Shown: positions 45,427 to 54,577 of the stretch, piece after piece
Layout: every line of letters begins with the position of its first letter
How positions within the stretch are numbered: the first letter of the stretch is position 1
Notes under the pieces: model-generated
What the model was told of the DNA's origin: nothing
Databases searched by the model: none
What the model saw: only the letters and a program-made list of their open reading frames with translations
DNA from: Caldifermentibacillus hisashii
Lineage (GTDB): Bacteria > Bacillota > Bacilli > Bacillales > Caldibacillaceae
DNA length: 64,000 nt
Direction: 5' to 3' (one strand)
Assembly: GCF_027568575.1 (NCBI RefSeq)
Contig: NZ_JANUVP010000019.1
Program-made: the position numbers and the translations under genes

Positions 45427-45707
45427 GAGGTTACTATTTGGATTATTTTTGGTTTAACGAAGGGGAGTACATCGATTTACAAAGCATTGCTGAAGTAAAA
45501 TTCGAAAAGAAAGTGTTGGCAAAGCAAGACAGGTTCTTATTTCTTCCGTTAAAAAAATGGCATTTTGTATTTTATGATTATGGACAAGAAGTTATTTTCA
45601 GTATACCGAGGCATTATATAGAAGCAGAATACTTTTTTCCAATCTTTAAAAGCAGAATTGCCCATTTTGTTAATAAGCCAAAAATTACTTTCGAGGAATC
45701 TGTATAA
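45411..45707 (+). pseudogene. Probable C-terminal remnant of the broken gene
   Basis: An open frame of 98 codons (GYYLDYFWFNEGEYIDLQSI; KKWHFVFYDYGQEVIFSIPR) follows the membrane segment and begins inside an A7 run, suggesting a second frameshift. GTG 45411 has no ribosome-binding site. The aromatic, beta-rich pattern resembles the soluble PH-like tails of small membrane proteins. It may alternatively be an independent gene, less likely. Confidence 0.45.
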
Positions 45708-45732
45708 TTGATGTTTGAATATAAATAGAAGT

Positions 45733-45796
45733 GGACGCTTAAGATGAAAGCTTAATTTTTTATACATCTTGATTCATCTTAATAACGTCCTTTTTA
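45733..45796. terminator. Large hairpin terminator
   Basis: GGACG and TTAAGATGAA pair with TTCATCTTAA and CGTCC, with a TTTTT run after, closing the decayed locus on the plus strand and facing the small minus-strand gene. Confidence 0.65.
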
Positions 45797-45810
45797 TTAT
45801 AGGCTCTTTT

Positions 45811-46005
45811 CTAATCTTTATAAATTTTAATGCCAAGAGATTCAGATAATATCAGGAAACTTAACAAAATTATAATAATATATAAGTAGGAATATGGGGA
45901 AATAAAAAATTTGGATTTCATCAAGATTTGCAAGATCAGATTAACCAAGCTATAAGCAATAATTTCATGTAATTTAATTTCATCATAAATCCCCAAAAAA
46001 ATCAC
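45811..46005 (-). CDS. Putative small membrane protein
   Basis: The 64-residue frame has two hydrophobic segments (LHEIIAYSLVNLILQILM; YLYIIIILLSFLILSESL), the pattern of short DUF3953-like proteins. It starts at GTG 46005 with AAAGGA very close upstream, so initiation is uncertain. It lies just downstream of another decayed frame on the same strand and may be part of that decay. Confidence 0.4.
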   Translation of the reverse strand: MIFLGIYDEIKLHEIIAYSLVNLILQILMKSKFFISPYSYLYIIIILLSFLILSESLGIKIYKD

Positions 46006-46017
46006 TTTCCTTTGCTT

Positions 46018-46250
46018 TTATTCTTGATACAAATTTTTTGCTACTCTTAAGTCATTTTCTGCATCAGGTGTCTGTAACGATCTAAAGCATTGTTTCACTT
46101 TGCTGTATGCTATGGCTCTGACCTTATATACCAAAGGATTTTCTACCTGTGCTTTAGAAGTTGTTTCTACTTTAATTTCTTAAATAGCCCATTTTTTACC
46201 ACAAGATATCTTACATTAGTTATAGTAATCCGAAGCAAAAATCTAATCAT
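46018..46250 (-). pseudogene. Short frameshifted gene remnant
   Basis: From ATG 46250 on the minus strand, one frame reads MIRFLLRITITNVRYLVVKN and stops at TAG. A one-base shift at AAGAAATTAAAG continues as VETTSKAQVENPLVYKVRAI, then AYSKVKQCFRSLQTPDAEND to a stop at 46018. Together about 75 residues make a plausible basic protein. I recognise no family. The upstream 46251-46389 holds no gene. Confidence 0.5.
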
Positions 46251-46389
46251 TTTAAGAACATAAATATATTGATTGTTTACTTTATACAATTTTGAAATCG
46301 AATTTTAGTTCATGAAATAAAAAACAGTTAATTCCAAGTTACTAATATGACAAATATAACAAATTAATAATTTTTTTTAAAAATAGAAT

Positions 46390-46418
46390 TGCCATAAATC
46401 AAAAAAAATGGTAATCTA
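46390..46418 (+). promoter_or_regulatory. Sigma-A promoter of the amylopullulanase gene
   Basis: TTGCCA and TAATCT are separated by 17 bp; the inferred transcript start is about 8 bp before the cre site. Confidence 0.65.
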
Positions 46419-46433
46419 ATATATGTGGGGTTG

Positions 46434-46447
46434 TGAAAACGTTTGCA
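46434..46447 (+). promoter_or_regulatory. cre site (CcpA operator)
   Basis: TGAAAACGTTTGCA fits the TGNAANCGNWWNCA cre consensus at every position. It lies in the 5' untranslated region just past the promoter, a position that gives glucose repression. Confidence 0.85.
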
Positions 46448-46540
46448 CTAGTTTTCCTAATTAATGTACTACTATGTTTTCTGTTGGAAATAGGCAAACT
46501 TATCACTCAATCAACATTAAAACAAGGAGGAGGAGCCGAT

Positions 46541-49500
46541 TTGTGGAGAAAGAGATTAAAACTATTTTCTTTAACAATGATTTTCACCTTAGTGCTACAA
46601 TTGTTTTCAAGTGCAATAATTAGTGCAAACGTTAGCACAGAAGCGTTGGGTGTTCAAAGCCCAATCATTAATTCAGACGGGAGTGTGACATTTAACTATT
46701 CCCCGAATCAAGGGGAGACCCGTGCATTTGTAATTGGTTCATTTAATAACTGGGATTTAAATACCGCCGTTGAAATGACCTTGGAAAATGGAGTATTTAC
46801 AGCAAACCTGAAGGACTTGTCATATGGGGAACACCAGTATAAGTTTATCTTAAATAACAGAAGTTGGGACCAATCAACAACAGATCCGCTAAACCCTAAT
46901 CAAAAAGATGGAAATTCTGTTTTTAGTTTAGTAGATAATGTAGATAATGTAAAAATAGAAGTTGCTTTAATGGATGCAAAAGATACGATCTTTTTAACAG
47001 TAAACACAGATTTAAAAGACAGTGATCAATTTAGATTAATAGAAAACGAAACGAATCAAGAAATTCCTACAACTTTTACAAAGACTTCAAGCACACAAGG
47101 TACACTGACCATCACAGATCCAACACAAGTGAACGTTCAGAATATTTATCGTGTTGAAGCAGATCGTTATAAAGGTACAACAGTTATTATGCGTAATATA
47201 TTGAATGATGATTCTTTCTACTATGAAGGTAACGATCTTGGATATACATATTCACCGGAGAAAACAACATTTAAATTATGGGCACCTACTGCGAAAAAAG
47301 TAAGCGTTGCCATTTATGAAAATGCCGGTAAATATGACGGCGCATTCGTAACCGATCATACGGACGGAAGAGAAACACCTATGACACGTGCGGAAAATGG
47401 CGTTTGGTCTGTAACAATGAAAGATGACCTGAAAAATAAATATTATATGTATAAAGTGGAATTTGCAGATGGTACAACAAATTATGCTGTAGACCCTTAT
47501 GCCAGATCTACATCTGCAAACGGTCAGCGAGGAGCAATCATCGACCTTAACAGTACAGATCCTGAAAATTTCCAACCTGACGTGAAGCCACCATTCGTTT
47601 CTGCCACTGATGCAGTCATTTATGAACTTCACGTTAGAGATTTTTCGATTAATAAAAACTCCGGAATAAGCGAAGAAAATAAAGGGAAATATTTAGCGTT
47701 TACAGAAACAGGAACAACCGGAACGAACGGAATAAAAACGGGAATCGATTCGTTAAAAGAATTAGGAATAACTCATGTTCACCTACTTCCGGTCTATGAT
47801 TTCGGATCTGTGAATGAGCTAACCGTGGATAATTCTAATTCAAAAGATCCAAAATTTAATTGGGGATATGACCCGGTTCATTTTAATGTTCCGGAAGGCT
47901 CTTACTCGACTGATCCTACAAACCCGACAGCACGAGTACAAGAATTTAAACAAATGGTCCAAGCTTTACACGATCAAGGAATCCGTGTCATTATGGATGT
48001 CGTTTATAACCATACATATATTCCGGAAAGTTCTCAATTACAGGGAGGATCACCTTTTGATCTTATCGTTCCGGGATATTATTATCGTACGGATGAGAAA
48101 GGGAAAATTACGAACGGTTCCGGTACTGGGAACGAAGTAGCATCTGAAAGGCCGATGGTTCGAAAATACATTAAAGATTCTGTTAAATATTGGGCTTCAG
48201 AATACGGAATTGACGGTTTCCGCTTTGATTTAATGGGCCTAATCGATAAACAAACAATGACTGAATTAACGAAGGAATTAAAAGAGGAAGTTGATCCATC
48301 TATTCTAATATATGGGGAGCCTTGGACAGGAGGAACTTCAAGCTTAGATTCTTCCTTACAAAACTATAAAGGAATACAAAAGGATCGTGGATATGCTGTT
48401 TTCAATGATAATTTTCGCAGTGCAATTAAAGGTGGAAGTGATGATGCAAGTGCAGGATTTGCCACCGGTGCCGTAGGAAGAGAAGGTGATATTGTCAAAG
48501 GAGTAAAAGGTGCCATTGACGATTTTACGAACCGGGCATCTGAAAGCATTAACTATGTTACAGCCCATGATAATTTAAATTTATGGGATAAAATTATGAA
48601 AGTTGCAAATATCGATGTTTCAAAGAGTCCTCATGAAATCATTACCGAAGACAATGTTTTAGATAATGAATACGTAAAACGTAGTCTACTTGCAAATGGC
48701 ATTGTACTTACATCACAAGGTATTCCATTTATTCATGCCGGTGAAGAAATATTAAGAAGTAAGTATGGTGACCATAACAGCTATAAAAGCCCAGACAGCA
48801 TTAATATGATTCGCTGGGAACTAAAAGATCAGTATAAGCCTGTATTTGATTATTACCAAGGTCTGATTGAATTAAGAAAATCTCACCCTGCCTTTCGTTT
48901 AGATACAAAAGAAGCTATTGAACAAAATCTTCAAGTGATAAAATCAGATGGTAATATAGTTGTATTCGAATTGAAGAATTTTGCCAATAACGATTCTTGG
49001 AAAAATATTATCGTTATTTATAATGCTAATAATACTTCAAAAGAAATTGCCTTGCCTTCTAACTCTGAATGGAAAGTGGTCGTTGATGATCAAAAGGCTG
49101 GTACAGAAACAATCCGGACAATTAATGGCAATCAAGTATCTGTTGCTCCGCTCTCAATGATGGTTCTATATGATGACGCGGAAGAAGAATACACTCCGGA
49201 AGTTTCATCCATCGATTTTAACATCGATCAAATCGCTTTAAACCTAGGCGATACGAAAACAATCGTGCCCTATGTAAAAGATCAAAAAGGCCGAATCTTA
49301 ACAGGCGAAAAAGTTACTTGGTCTTCGTCTAATGATGAAGTAGCCAAAGTTGTAAATGGAAAAATTGTTGCGTTAAATGAAGGAGATGCTATCCTTACAG
49401 CAACTGCAGGAAATGTCGAAGCAACTATTAAGGTTTATGTCACTAAATTAGTACCGAAAACGATAACAATTCATGGAGATTCATCTGTTTTTGAATCATA

Positions 49501-52500
49501 CAGTACACAATTATCTACTGTTGTACGTGACCAATTTGATCAAGAAATGTTAGGAGAAAAAATAAAATGGACATCATCAGATGAATCCGTTGCCGTTGTT
49601 GATGGGACAGGTAAAGTTACCGGTAAAAAGCCCGGCACTATTGTCATTACAGCCACATCCGGTGAAGCTAAAGCAACGTTGACCTTTACTGTAAAAGAAG
49701 ACGTGAAGCGGTATGTCCGTCTTAAATATGTAAGACCTGATAAAGATTTTACAGATTGGAACATTTGGGTTTGGAACACCGGAGTTAAAAATGACCAAAT
49801 TGACTTTCAAAAATATGAAGGTGACACGGCAATTGCAGATATTGAAATTTCTCCTACAACGGAATCAATCGGTTTCTTAATCCGAAAAGGAACGGATTGG
49901 AATACGGCAAAAATTTCACCTGACAGCGATGATCACAATATAAAAATTGACAAGGATTCTATTATAACAAAAGTTACCGTTGTTACAGGAGTTCCCGGAC
50001 AATATGTTGTTCCGACAGTAAAAGGGCCAATTTTAGAAGATGGAAATGTAACCTTTTATTATCGAGATGAAACATTATTCGCTAATGATGCAATGGATAC
50101 CATTGATGATGTAAAAGTAAAAATTGCTGGAAAAGAATATTCGATGGTTTATGATAAGAAAAATGAATATTTTTCATACACATTACAAAATCTCGAACCC
50201 GGAAGTTATGAATACAGCTTCCTGGTTACAAAAGATGGTACGACTAGCGAAGTGACAGATCCGAAAAATACAATTGATGGAAAATCAACCATTACGTACA
50301 CGATTCCTAGCGTATCCATTAATGCAAAAACTAGTCCAAATAAGATTACATACAATGAAAATGCAGTTCTTTCTTTCGATATTAACTCGGAGGAAAAGAT
50401 TGGTTTTCAAGAAATGTATGCTGATCTCACAGCTCTAGGAGGTCAACCGAAAGTAAATATTGACCCCCAATTACAAGCATTAACTATTGCTGCGGCTGAT
50501 ACCGTTGTTGCCGGTAAAAAAGAAATTAAAATAACTCTTGTTGATGAATTTGGGAATAAACATGATCAAACTGTTGAAATTGATGTGGCACCAAGAACAT
50601 CGGTAGGGGAGCTGGACTTCGATTGGGATGAGGCTCGGATTTACTTTATGTTAACCGATCGTTTTTATGATGGGGACAAGAGTAATAATCCGGAGCACGG
50701 TTATGACCCTACCCACAGTGAAGCTTATCATGGAGGGGATTTCCGAGGAATTATAGAAAAGCTTGATTACCTTGAAGATTTAGGGATTAATACAATTTGG
50801 ATTACACCAATTGTTGATAATATTGACTTTAATAAAGGATTAGATTTCAAAACCGTCGATGGATTAGAGGCTAAACAATTTGCTTATCACGGCTACTGGG
50901 CAAAAGATTTCACATCATTAGACCCGACATTAGGTGATATAGATACCTTTAAGGAACTTATTAAAAAAGCCCATGACCGTGGCATTAAAATTATGGTGGA
51001 CGTCGTCTTGAATCATGCCGGTTACGGAATGAAGGATATTGAAGAAACTTGGAAACAAGATGCACTATATTTACCGACTGATGTGGAAAGAGCTCGTCTT
51101 GAAGGGATGCTTCGTGATGTTGATGAAGACCCGGTTGTTCGTGGTGAACTCGATCATTTGCCTGACTTGAAAACAGAAGATCCTGCCGTTCGTGCAAAAA
51201 TCATTGAATGGCAAACCGCTTGGTTGGAAAAGGCAAGAACGGATCGGGGAGATACAATCGATTACTTCCGGGTCGATACGGTAAAGCATGTCGACTCAAC
51301 GACTTGGATGGCGTTTAAAAACACTTTAACAGCAATTGATCCCGGCTTTAAACTAATTGGTGAATATTGGGGAGCAAGTATAAATAATGATGGAGGTTAC
51401 CTCCGTTCAGGACAAATGGATTCACTGTTAGATTTTGATTTTAAAGAAAAAGCGAAGGAATTTTTAAACGGGAATATTGAAGGAGTAGAACAATATCTGA
51501 GGGAGCGTAATGCAAAAATAGACAATACTGCAACATTCGGACAATTTTTAAGTAGCCATGACCAAAATGGGTTTTTATCAGAATACGTTAACGGTGACGT
51601 AGGTAAACTCTTAGTAGCTGCAGCCTTGCAAATTACTTCTAAAGGACAACCGGTCATTTATTACGGAGAAGAATTAGGAAAATCCGGAAAGGCTGATTGG
51701 GAAAAAGAAGGCGATGTTATAAAACAGTTTGGCCAAAACCGAGGTTCCATGCCGTGGGATAAATATGAAAGTGGCGATCAAACAGCAGTAGCCATTCATG
51801 ATCATTACAAAAAACTATTAAACATTCGAAAAGACTATTCAAAAATATTTTCTAAAGGAACAAGAACATTTGTTAGAGGTGGGAACGAAGAACAATATTC
51901 TATTTTTAAACGGGAGTATTTAGGGGATTCTCTCTATGTCGGATTAAACACTTCTAAGAAAGCTAAAGAGGCAACTTTTAAGATTGATTATCCTGCAGGT
52001 GCTTCTGTAACGGATTTGTATAGCGGACAAACCTATACAGTAAATGACAAAGGTGAGATAACGGTTAAAATGCCTTCAAGAGACCTTGGAGGAACGATTA
52101 TTTTGGCACGTGATCAATCTGAACAACCTGAGGTTCCGGGAGATACAGACCCGGGGGATTCTGATCAAACAGATCCGGAAAACCCGTCGGATGGTGGACA
52201 AAAACCGATAGATCCTGATCAACAAACACCTGAGTCAGAGTTAAAGGAAAATGTTAAAGTGAATGCAACTGTGAAAAATGGTAAGGTGACAATCGACGAT
52301 AATTCAATTACAATATTAAAACAAAATGGCATATTAATAGTTGAAGTAACCGGTAAAAATATTGAATTCGTTTTAACAAAAGAACAAGTTCGCTTATTAA
52401 AAGAAAAAGGTGTTAGTATCCTATTAACTAATGAAGATGTTTCACTTCAAATGTCGGCTTCGGTCTTTCCTGACAGCAAGGTTAAAGTTCAGATGAAGCG

Positions 52501-52909
52501 GATGAAAGATATAAAAGAAGCAGTGAGTGCCGTATATGATTTTAACATATTAGATGAAAACGGAGCGAAAATTACTAATCTAAGTGCACCGGTTACCATT
52601 ACGTTTGAGGTAGGAAATGATCATTTGAAAGAACTAAATGTTTACTACTTTAACGAAACAAAAAAACAATGGGAATTAGTTCCGGGTGCTGTTTATAAAG
52701 AAGGAAAAGTAAGTGTTAACACAACACATTTTAGTACTTTTACTGTATCTGACCAAGATTTAACTGCAAAAACAGTTTTGCCGGAAGAAGGGTATGTACT
52801 TCCAAGTACAGCAACAAACGAATACAATTTGTTGGTGCTGGGAGTAATCCTCTTGGCATTCGGTTGGATGGCACTCTATATGAGAAGATATATTAAATCA
52901 ATTCGTTAA
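46541..52909 (+). CDS. Surface-anchored bifunctional amylopullulanase (two GH13 modules)
   Basis: The 2122-residue product starts at TTG 46541 after AAGGAGGAGG, giving a Sec signal peptide (basic start, LFSLTMIFTLVLQLFSSAII). A CBM48-like domain (FVIGSFNNWDLN) and a type I pullulanase follow: FNWGYDPVHFNVPEGSYS, DVVYNHT, D563 (DGFRFDLMG), E593 (YGEPW), D677 (TAHDN). Next are two Ig-like Big_2 domains (about 883-1053), a pullulanase-associated PUD domain (about 1055-1160) and an E-set domain. A second GH13 alpha-amylase module carries D1579 (YFRVDTVKH), E1608 (IGEYWG) and D1674 (SSHDQNG). A Pro/Asp-rich linker, an ZU5-like tail domain, and LPSTA, a hydrophobic helix and an RR tail form a sortase signal. 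It degrades starch and pullulan outside the cell under cre control. No sortase gene is in the window. Confidence 0.95.
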   Translation: MWRKRLKLFSLTMIFTLVLQLFSSAIISANVSTEALGVQSPIINSDGSVTFNYSPNQGETRAFVIGSFNNWDLNTAVEMTLENGVFTANLKDLSYGEHQYKFILNNRSWDQSTTDPLNPNQKDGNSVFSLVDNVDNVKIEVALMDAKDTIFLTVNTDLKDSDQFRLIENETNQEIPTTFTKTSSTQGTLTITDPTQVNVQNIYRVEADRYKGTTVIMRNILNDDSFYYEGNDLGYTYSPEKTTFKLWAPTAKKVSVAIYENAGKYDGAFVTDHTDGRETPMTRAENGVWSVTMKDDLKNKYYMYKVEFADGTTNYAVDPYARSTSANGQRGAIIDLNSTDPENFQPDVKPPFVSATDAVIYELHVRDFSINKNSGISEENKGKYLAFTETGTTGTNGIKTGIDSLKELGITHVHLLPVYDFGSVNELTVDNSNSKDPKFNWGYDPVHFNVPEGSYSTDPTNPTARVQEFKQMVQALHDQGIRVIMDVVYNHTYIPESSQLQGGSPFDLIVPGYYYRTDEKGKITNGSGTGNEVASERPMVRKYIKDSVKYWASEYGIDGFRFDLMGLIDKQTMTELTKELKEEVDPSILIYGEPWTGGTSSLDSSLQNYKGIQKDRGYAVFNDNFRSAIKGGSDDASAGFATGAVGREGDIVKGVKGAIDDFTNRASESINYVTAHDNLNLWDKIMKVANIDVSKSPHEIITEDNVLDNEYVKRSLLANGIVLTSQGIPFIHAGEEILRSKYGDHNSYKSPDSINMIRWELKDQYKPVFDYYQGLIELRKSHPAFRLDTKEAIEQNLQVIKSDGNIVVFELKNFANNDSWKNIIVIYNANNTSKEIALPSNSEWKVVVDDQKAGTETIRTINGNQVSVAPLSMMVLYDDAEEEYTPEVSSIDFNIDQIALNLGDTKTIVPYVKDQKGRILTGEKVTWSSSNDEVAKVVNGKIVALNEGDAILTATAGNVEATIKVYVTKLVPKTITIHGDSSVFESYSTQLSTVVRDQFDQEMLGEKIKWTSSDESVAVVDGTGKVTGKKPGTIVITATSGEAKATLTFTVKEDVKRYVRLKYVRPDKDFTDWNIWVWNTGVKNDQIDFQKYEGDTAIADIEISPTTESIGFLIRKGTDWNTAKISPDSDDHNIKIDKDSIITKVTVVTGVPGQYVVPTVKGPILEDGNVTFYYRDETLFANDAMDTIDDVKVKIAGKEYSMVYDKKNEYFSYTLQNLEPGSYEYSFLVTKDGTTSEVTDPKNTIDGKSTITYTIPSVSINAKTSPNKITYNENAVLSFDINSEEKIGFQEMYADLTALGGQPKVNIDPQLQALTIAAADTVVAGKKEIKITLVDEFGNKHDQTVEIDVAPRTSVGELDFDWDEARIYFMLTDRFYDGDKSNNPEHGYDPTHSEAYHGGDFRGIIEKLDYLEDLGINTIWITPIVDNIDFNKGLDFKTVDGLEAKQFAYHGYWAKDFTSLDPTLGDIDTFKELIKKAHDRGIKIMVDVVLNHAGYGMKDIEETWKQDALYLPTDVERARLEGMLRDVDEDPVVRGELDHLPDLKTEDPAVRAKIIEWQTAWLEKARTDRGDTIDYFRVDTVKHVDSTTWMAFKNTLTAIDPGFKLIGEYWGASINNDGGYLRSGQMDSLLDFDFKEKAKEFLNGNIEGVEQYLRERNAKIDNTATFGQFLSSHDQNGFLSEYVNGDVGKLLVAAALQITSKGQPVIYYGEELGKSGKADWEKEGDVIKQFGQNRGSMPWDKYESGDQTAVAIHDHYKKLLNIRKDYSKIFSKGTRTFVRGGNEEQYSIFKREYLGDSLYVGLNTSKKAKEATFKIDYPAGASVTDLYSGQTYTVNDKGEITVKMPSRDLGGTIILARDQSEQPEVPGDTDPGDSDQTDPENPSDGGQKPIDPDQQTPESELKENVKVNATVKNGKVTIDDNSITILKQNGILIVEVTGKNIEFVLTKEQVRLLKEKGVSILLTNEDVSLQMSASVFPDSKVKVQMKRMKDIKEAVSAVYDFNILDENGAKITNLSAPVTITFEVGNDHLKELNVYYFNETKKQWELVPGAVYKEGKVSVNTTHFSTFTVSDQDLTAKTVLPEEGYVLPSTATNEYNLLVLGVILLAFGWMALYMRRYIKSIR

Positions 52910-52915
52910 TAAGAA

Positions 52916-53116
52916 AAGCGCAGAGCGCCCGCTTAGCGACGTACAAACTGGAGCGCCCCGCAATGAGAACAGACTTGCTTCCTCGAATAGACACCGCACG
53001 AAGAAAATGCGAATGCATTTTCGAGGAAAAGGAAACACGGCGAGGGACGAGCCGATGTTGACTTATCGTAGTGGAGGGGAGTGAAGTTTGCTAGTCGCTG
53101 GCGCTCGTAGCTAGAC
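52916..53116. repeat. GC-rich dispersed repeat-like element
   Basis: About 200 bp much richer in G+C than its surroundings, starting AAGCGCAGAGCGCCCGCTTA and ending CTAGTCGCTGGCGCTCGTAG with CTAGACA. Its ends (GCGC...GCGCC and GGCGCTCG) are partly complementary. Elements with this beginning and ending are frequent between genes in Bacillaceae, from memory. No gene is inside. Confidence 0.55.
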
Positions 53117-53173
53117 AATAAAACCAATCCCAAGTTAATTGCTTGTATTTTTATACTTTCTTATACTAGAACG

Positions 53174-53207
53174 AAAAGAGATCCCAACTTAAACGGGATC
53201 TCTTTTT
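53174..53207. terminator. Bidirectional terminator between converging units
   Basis: AAAAGAGATCCC pairs with GGGATCTCTTTT around ACTTAAAC-type loop, T runs on both strands. Confidence 0.9.
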
Positions 53208-53286
53208 CACAAATCAAAGGAAAAATAAATGTTTTCCTTTTTTTCGTCATAAAATGGCACGTTTTTTCTATAAAAAAAACCGAAGT

Positions 53287-53874
53287 TCATTCGGATGTTG
53301 AAGGAAAATCTCGTTCTAATTGTTCAATCCATTCTTCTAATACTTCTCGTTCTGACTTTGTTTCTGTACGATTCCGCAAATAATCTAAGTCCACATGCGT
53401 GAAATTTCGGGATAACAAACGAAATGCCCATATGGAATCCTCTTCCGAATGCCAATGAACCGCCGCACGTAATCTGTCTAAGATAATATCTTCTGCTGAA
53501 ATTAGGTAAACATAATGCCCATCATCATCAATTTGGACTTTGTTAACCTTGGAATAATCCCCGGCTAAATAGTTATCTGGAATCTCAATGGCAATTTCAA
53601 TATCATCCCGATAAAAATGTCGACCTTCTTTTTTAAAGTCCAAAGAAAAAAGGATATCCGTTATTTTCTGATACCCGTCGGAAACAAAGTCTATATCCCT
53701 AGTTGCATATTCTTGCTGTGTATAAATTTCAACAGACAGCCCCCCTACAATAATTGGTTTTATACCAAAGGGAGCTAATAATTGTGTGACAACAGAGGCT
53801 GTATAAATCATTGCTTCATATTTTGGCTTGTAGATTAATTGAGCTAAAATTTCTTTAGCTTGAATGATGTCCAT
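53287..53874 (-). CDS. DUF6036-type nucleotidyltransferase-like protein
   Basis: The 195-residue protein has a nucleotidyltransferase-fold start: IIVGGLSVEIYTQ followed by RDIDFVSDGY, that is GG...D-x-D, as in AbiEii/DUF6036 proteins. The later DDGHYVYLISAEDIILDRLR is also typical. Such proteins are often the toxin half of toxin-antitoxin or abortive-infection pairs. The start at 53874 is preferred over GTG 53886 because AGGAG is 11 bases upstream of the ATG. It follows a 78-residue basic protein by 14 bp. Activity is inferred from fold only. Confidence 0.75.
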   Translation of the reverse strand: MDIIQAKEILAQLIYKPKYEAMIYTASVVTQLLAPFGIKPIIVGGLSVEIYTQQEYATRDIDFVSDGYQKITDILFSLDFKKEGRHFYRDDIEIAIEIPDNYLAGDYSKVNKVQIDDDGHYVYLISAEDIILDRLRAAVHWHSEEDSIWAFRLLSRNFTHVDLDYLRNRTETKSEREVLEEWIEQLERDFPSTSE

Positions 53875-53888
53875 TACTTTGTTCACTC

Positions 53889-54125
53889 CTACCTTTTACT
53901 GAAACGGGCTAAAATTTTTGATTCAGTAGGATCTTTAGGACGAACTCTACCTCTTCTTAGGTTCTTTTTCTGAATCTCTGAAAGAACTCTGTTGGATGTT
54001 TCAAGATAGGTTCTGGAGTTCTTTTCTACTCTCAATTCAATATCCCTTAATTTTACTGTATTCATACTTCTCGCATCCTTAATTGTTTTCTCAAATTCAG
54101 TGGATTGATTAAACAAATTTTTCAT
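53889..54125 (-). CDS. Small basic partner protein, possible antitoxin
   Basis: The 78-residue product (starts MKNLFNQSTEFEKTIKDARS; ends PTESKILARFSKR) is helical and strongly basic in its second half. No helix-turn-helix was recognised. GGAGGTG precedes the ATG at 54125. It is encoded immediately upstream of the nucleotidyltransferase in one apparent operon, the usual place of an antitoxin. I do not recognise a named family. Confidence 0.6.
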   Translation of the reverse strand: MKNLFNQSTEFEKTIKDARSMNTVKLRDIELRVEKNSRTYLETSNRVLSEIQKKNLRRGRVRPKDPTESKILARFSKR

Positions 54126-54168
54126 AAAGACACCTCCATTAATAGGAGATTATGTCTAGTTTACCCTT

Positions 54169-54207
54169 ATTATAACACAGTTATGCGAAAGAATGAACGG
54201 TTGTTCA
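54169..54207 (-). promoter_or_regulatory. Promoter with LexA-like palindrome
   Basis: On the minus strand TTCATT and TATAAT are separated by 17 bp. The palindrome TGAACNNNNGTTCA (54194-54207, centre GGTT) overlaps the -35. Its core GAAC-N4-GTTC equals the Bacillus SOS (LexA/DinR) box core, though the flanking C is replaced by T. Confidence 0.45.
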
Positions 54208-54346
54208 CTTCATTATTTCAGGTTTTGAAGTTTCTCCAAAAAAATTTGTTTTATTGGAACTAGATCTCTCTAACAAAGGGCGATTCATATATCAAAGGTG
54301 CTCCAAATCAAGGAAAATGGAAATTAGCGCTAAAACCAAAATACTT

Positions 54347-54542
54347 TTAGTTTGTAATAGCACCAATTCTATTTTTATTCAGTTGAAAAACTTGACTGAA
54401 AGCTTCTTCAAATTTTCTTTGGGTCACTCGCATTCTCCAATTTACCAATTCTGTTAGGTAAAGCAATTGGGGGCTTGCCAATTGTATCCAACCTTACTGC
54501 TATCCAGACCAAAATGTTCACAAGTTTGGCCATCCAATCCAT
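54347..54542 (-). pseudogene. Frameshifted remnant downstream of rsgA
   Basis: From ATG 54542 on the minus strand the frame reads MDWMAKLVNILVWIAVRLDT and continues IGKPPIALPNRIGKLENASD, then hits a stop. A shift by one base at AAGAAAATTTGAAG continues KFEEAFSQVFQLNKNRIGAI to a stop at 54347. The total is about 65 residues. It is not a family I can name. No ribosome-binding site is evident. The flanking 54208-54346 holds no gene. Confidence 0.5.
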
Positions 54543-54577
54543 GTACTTTTTAGAGCAAAATTATGAAAATAACTTAA

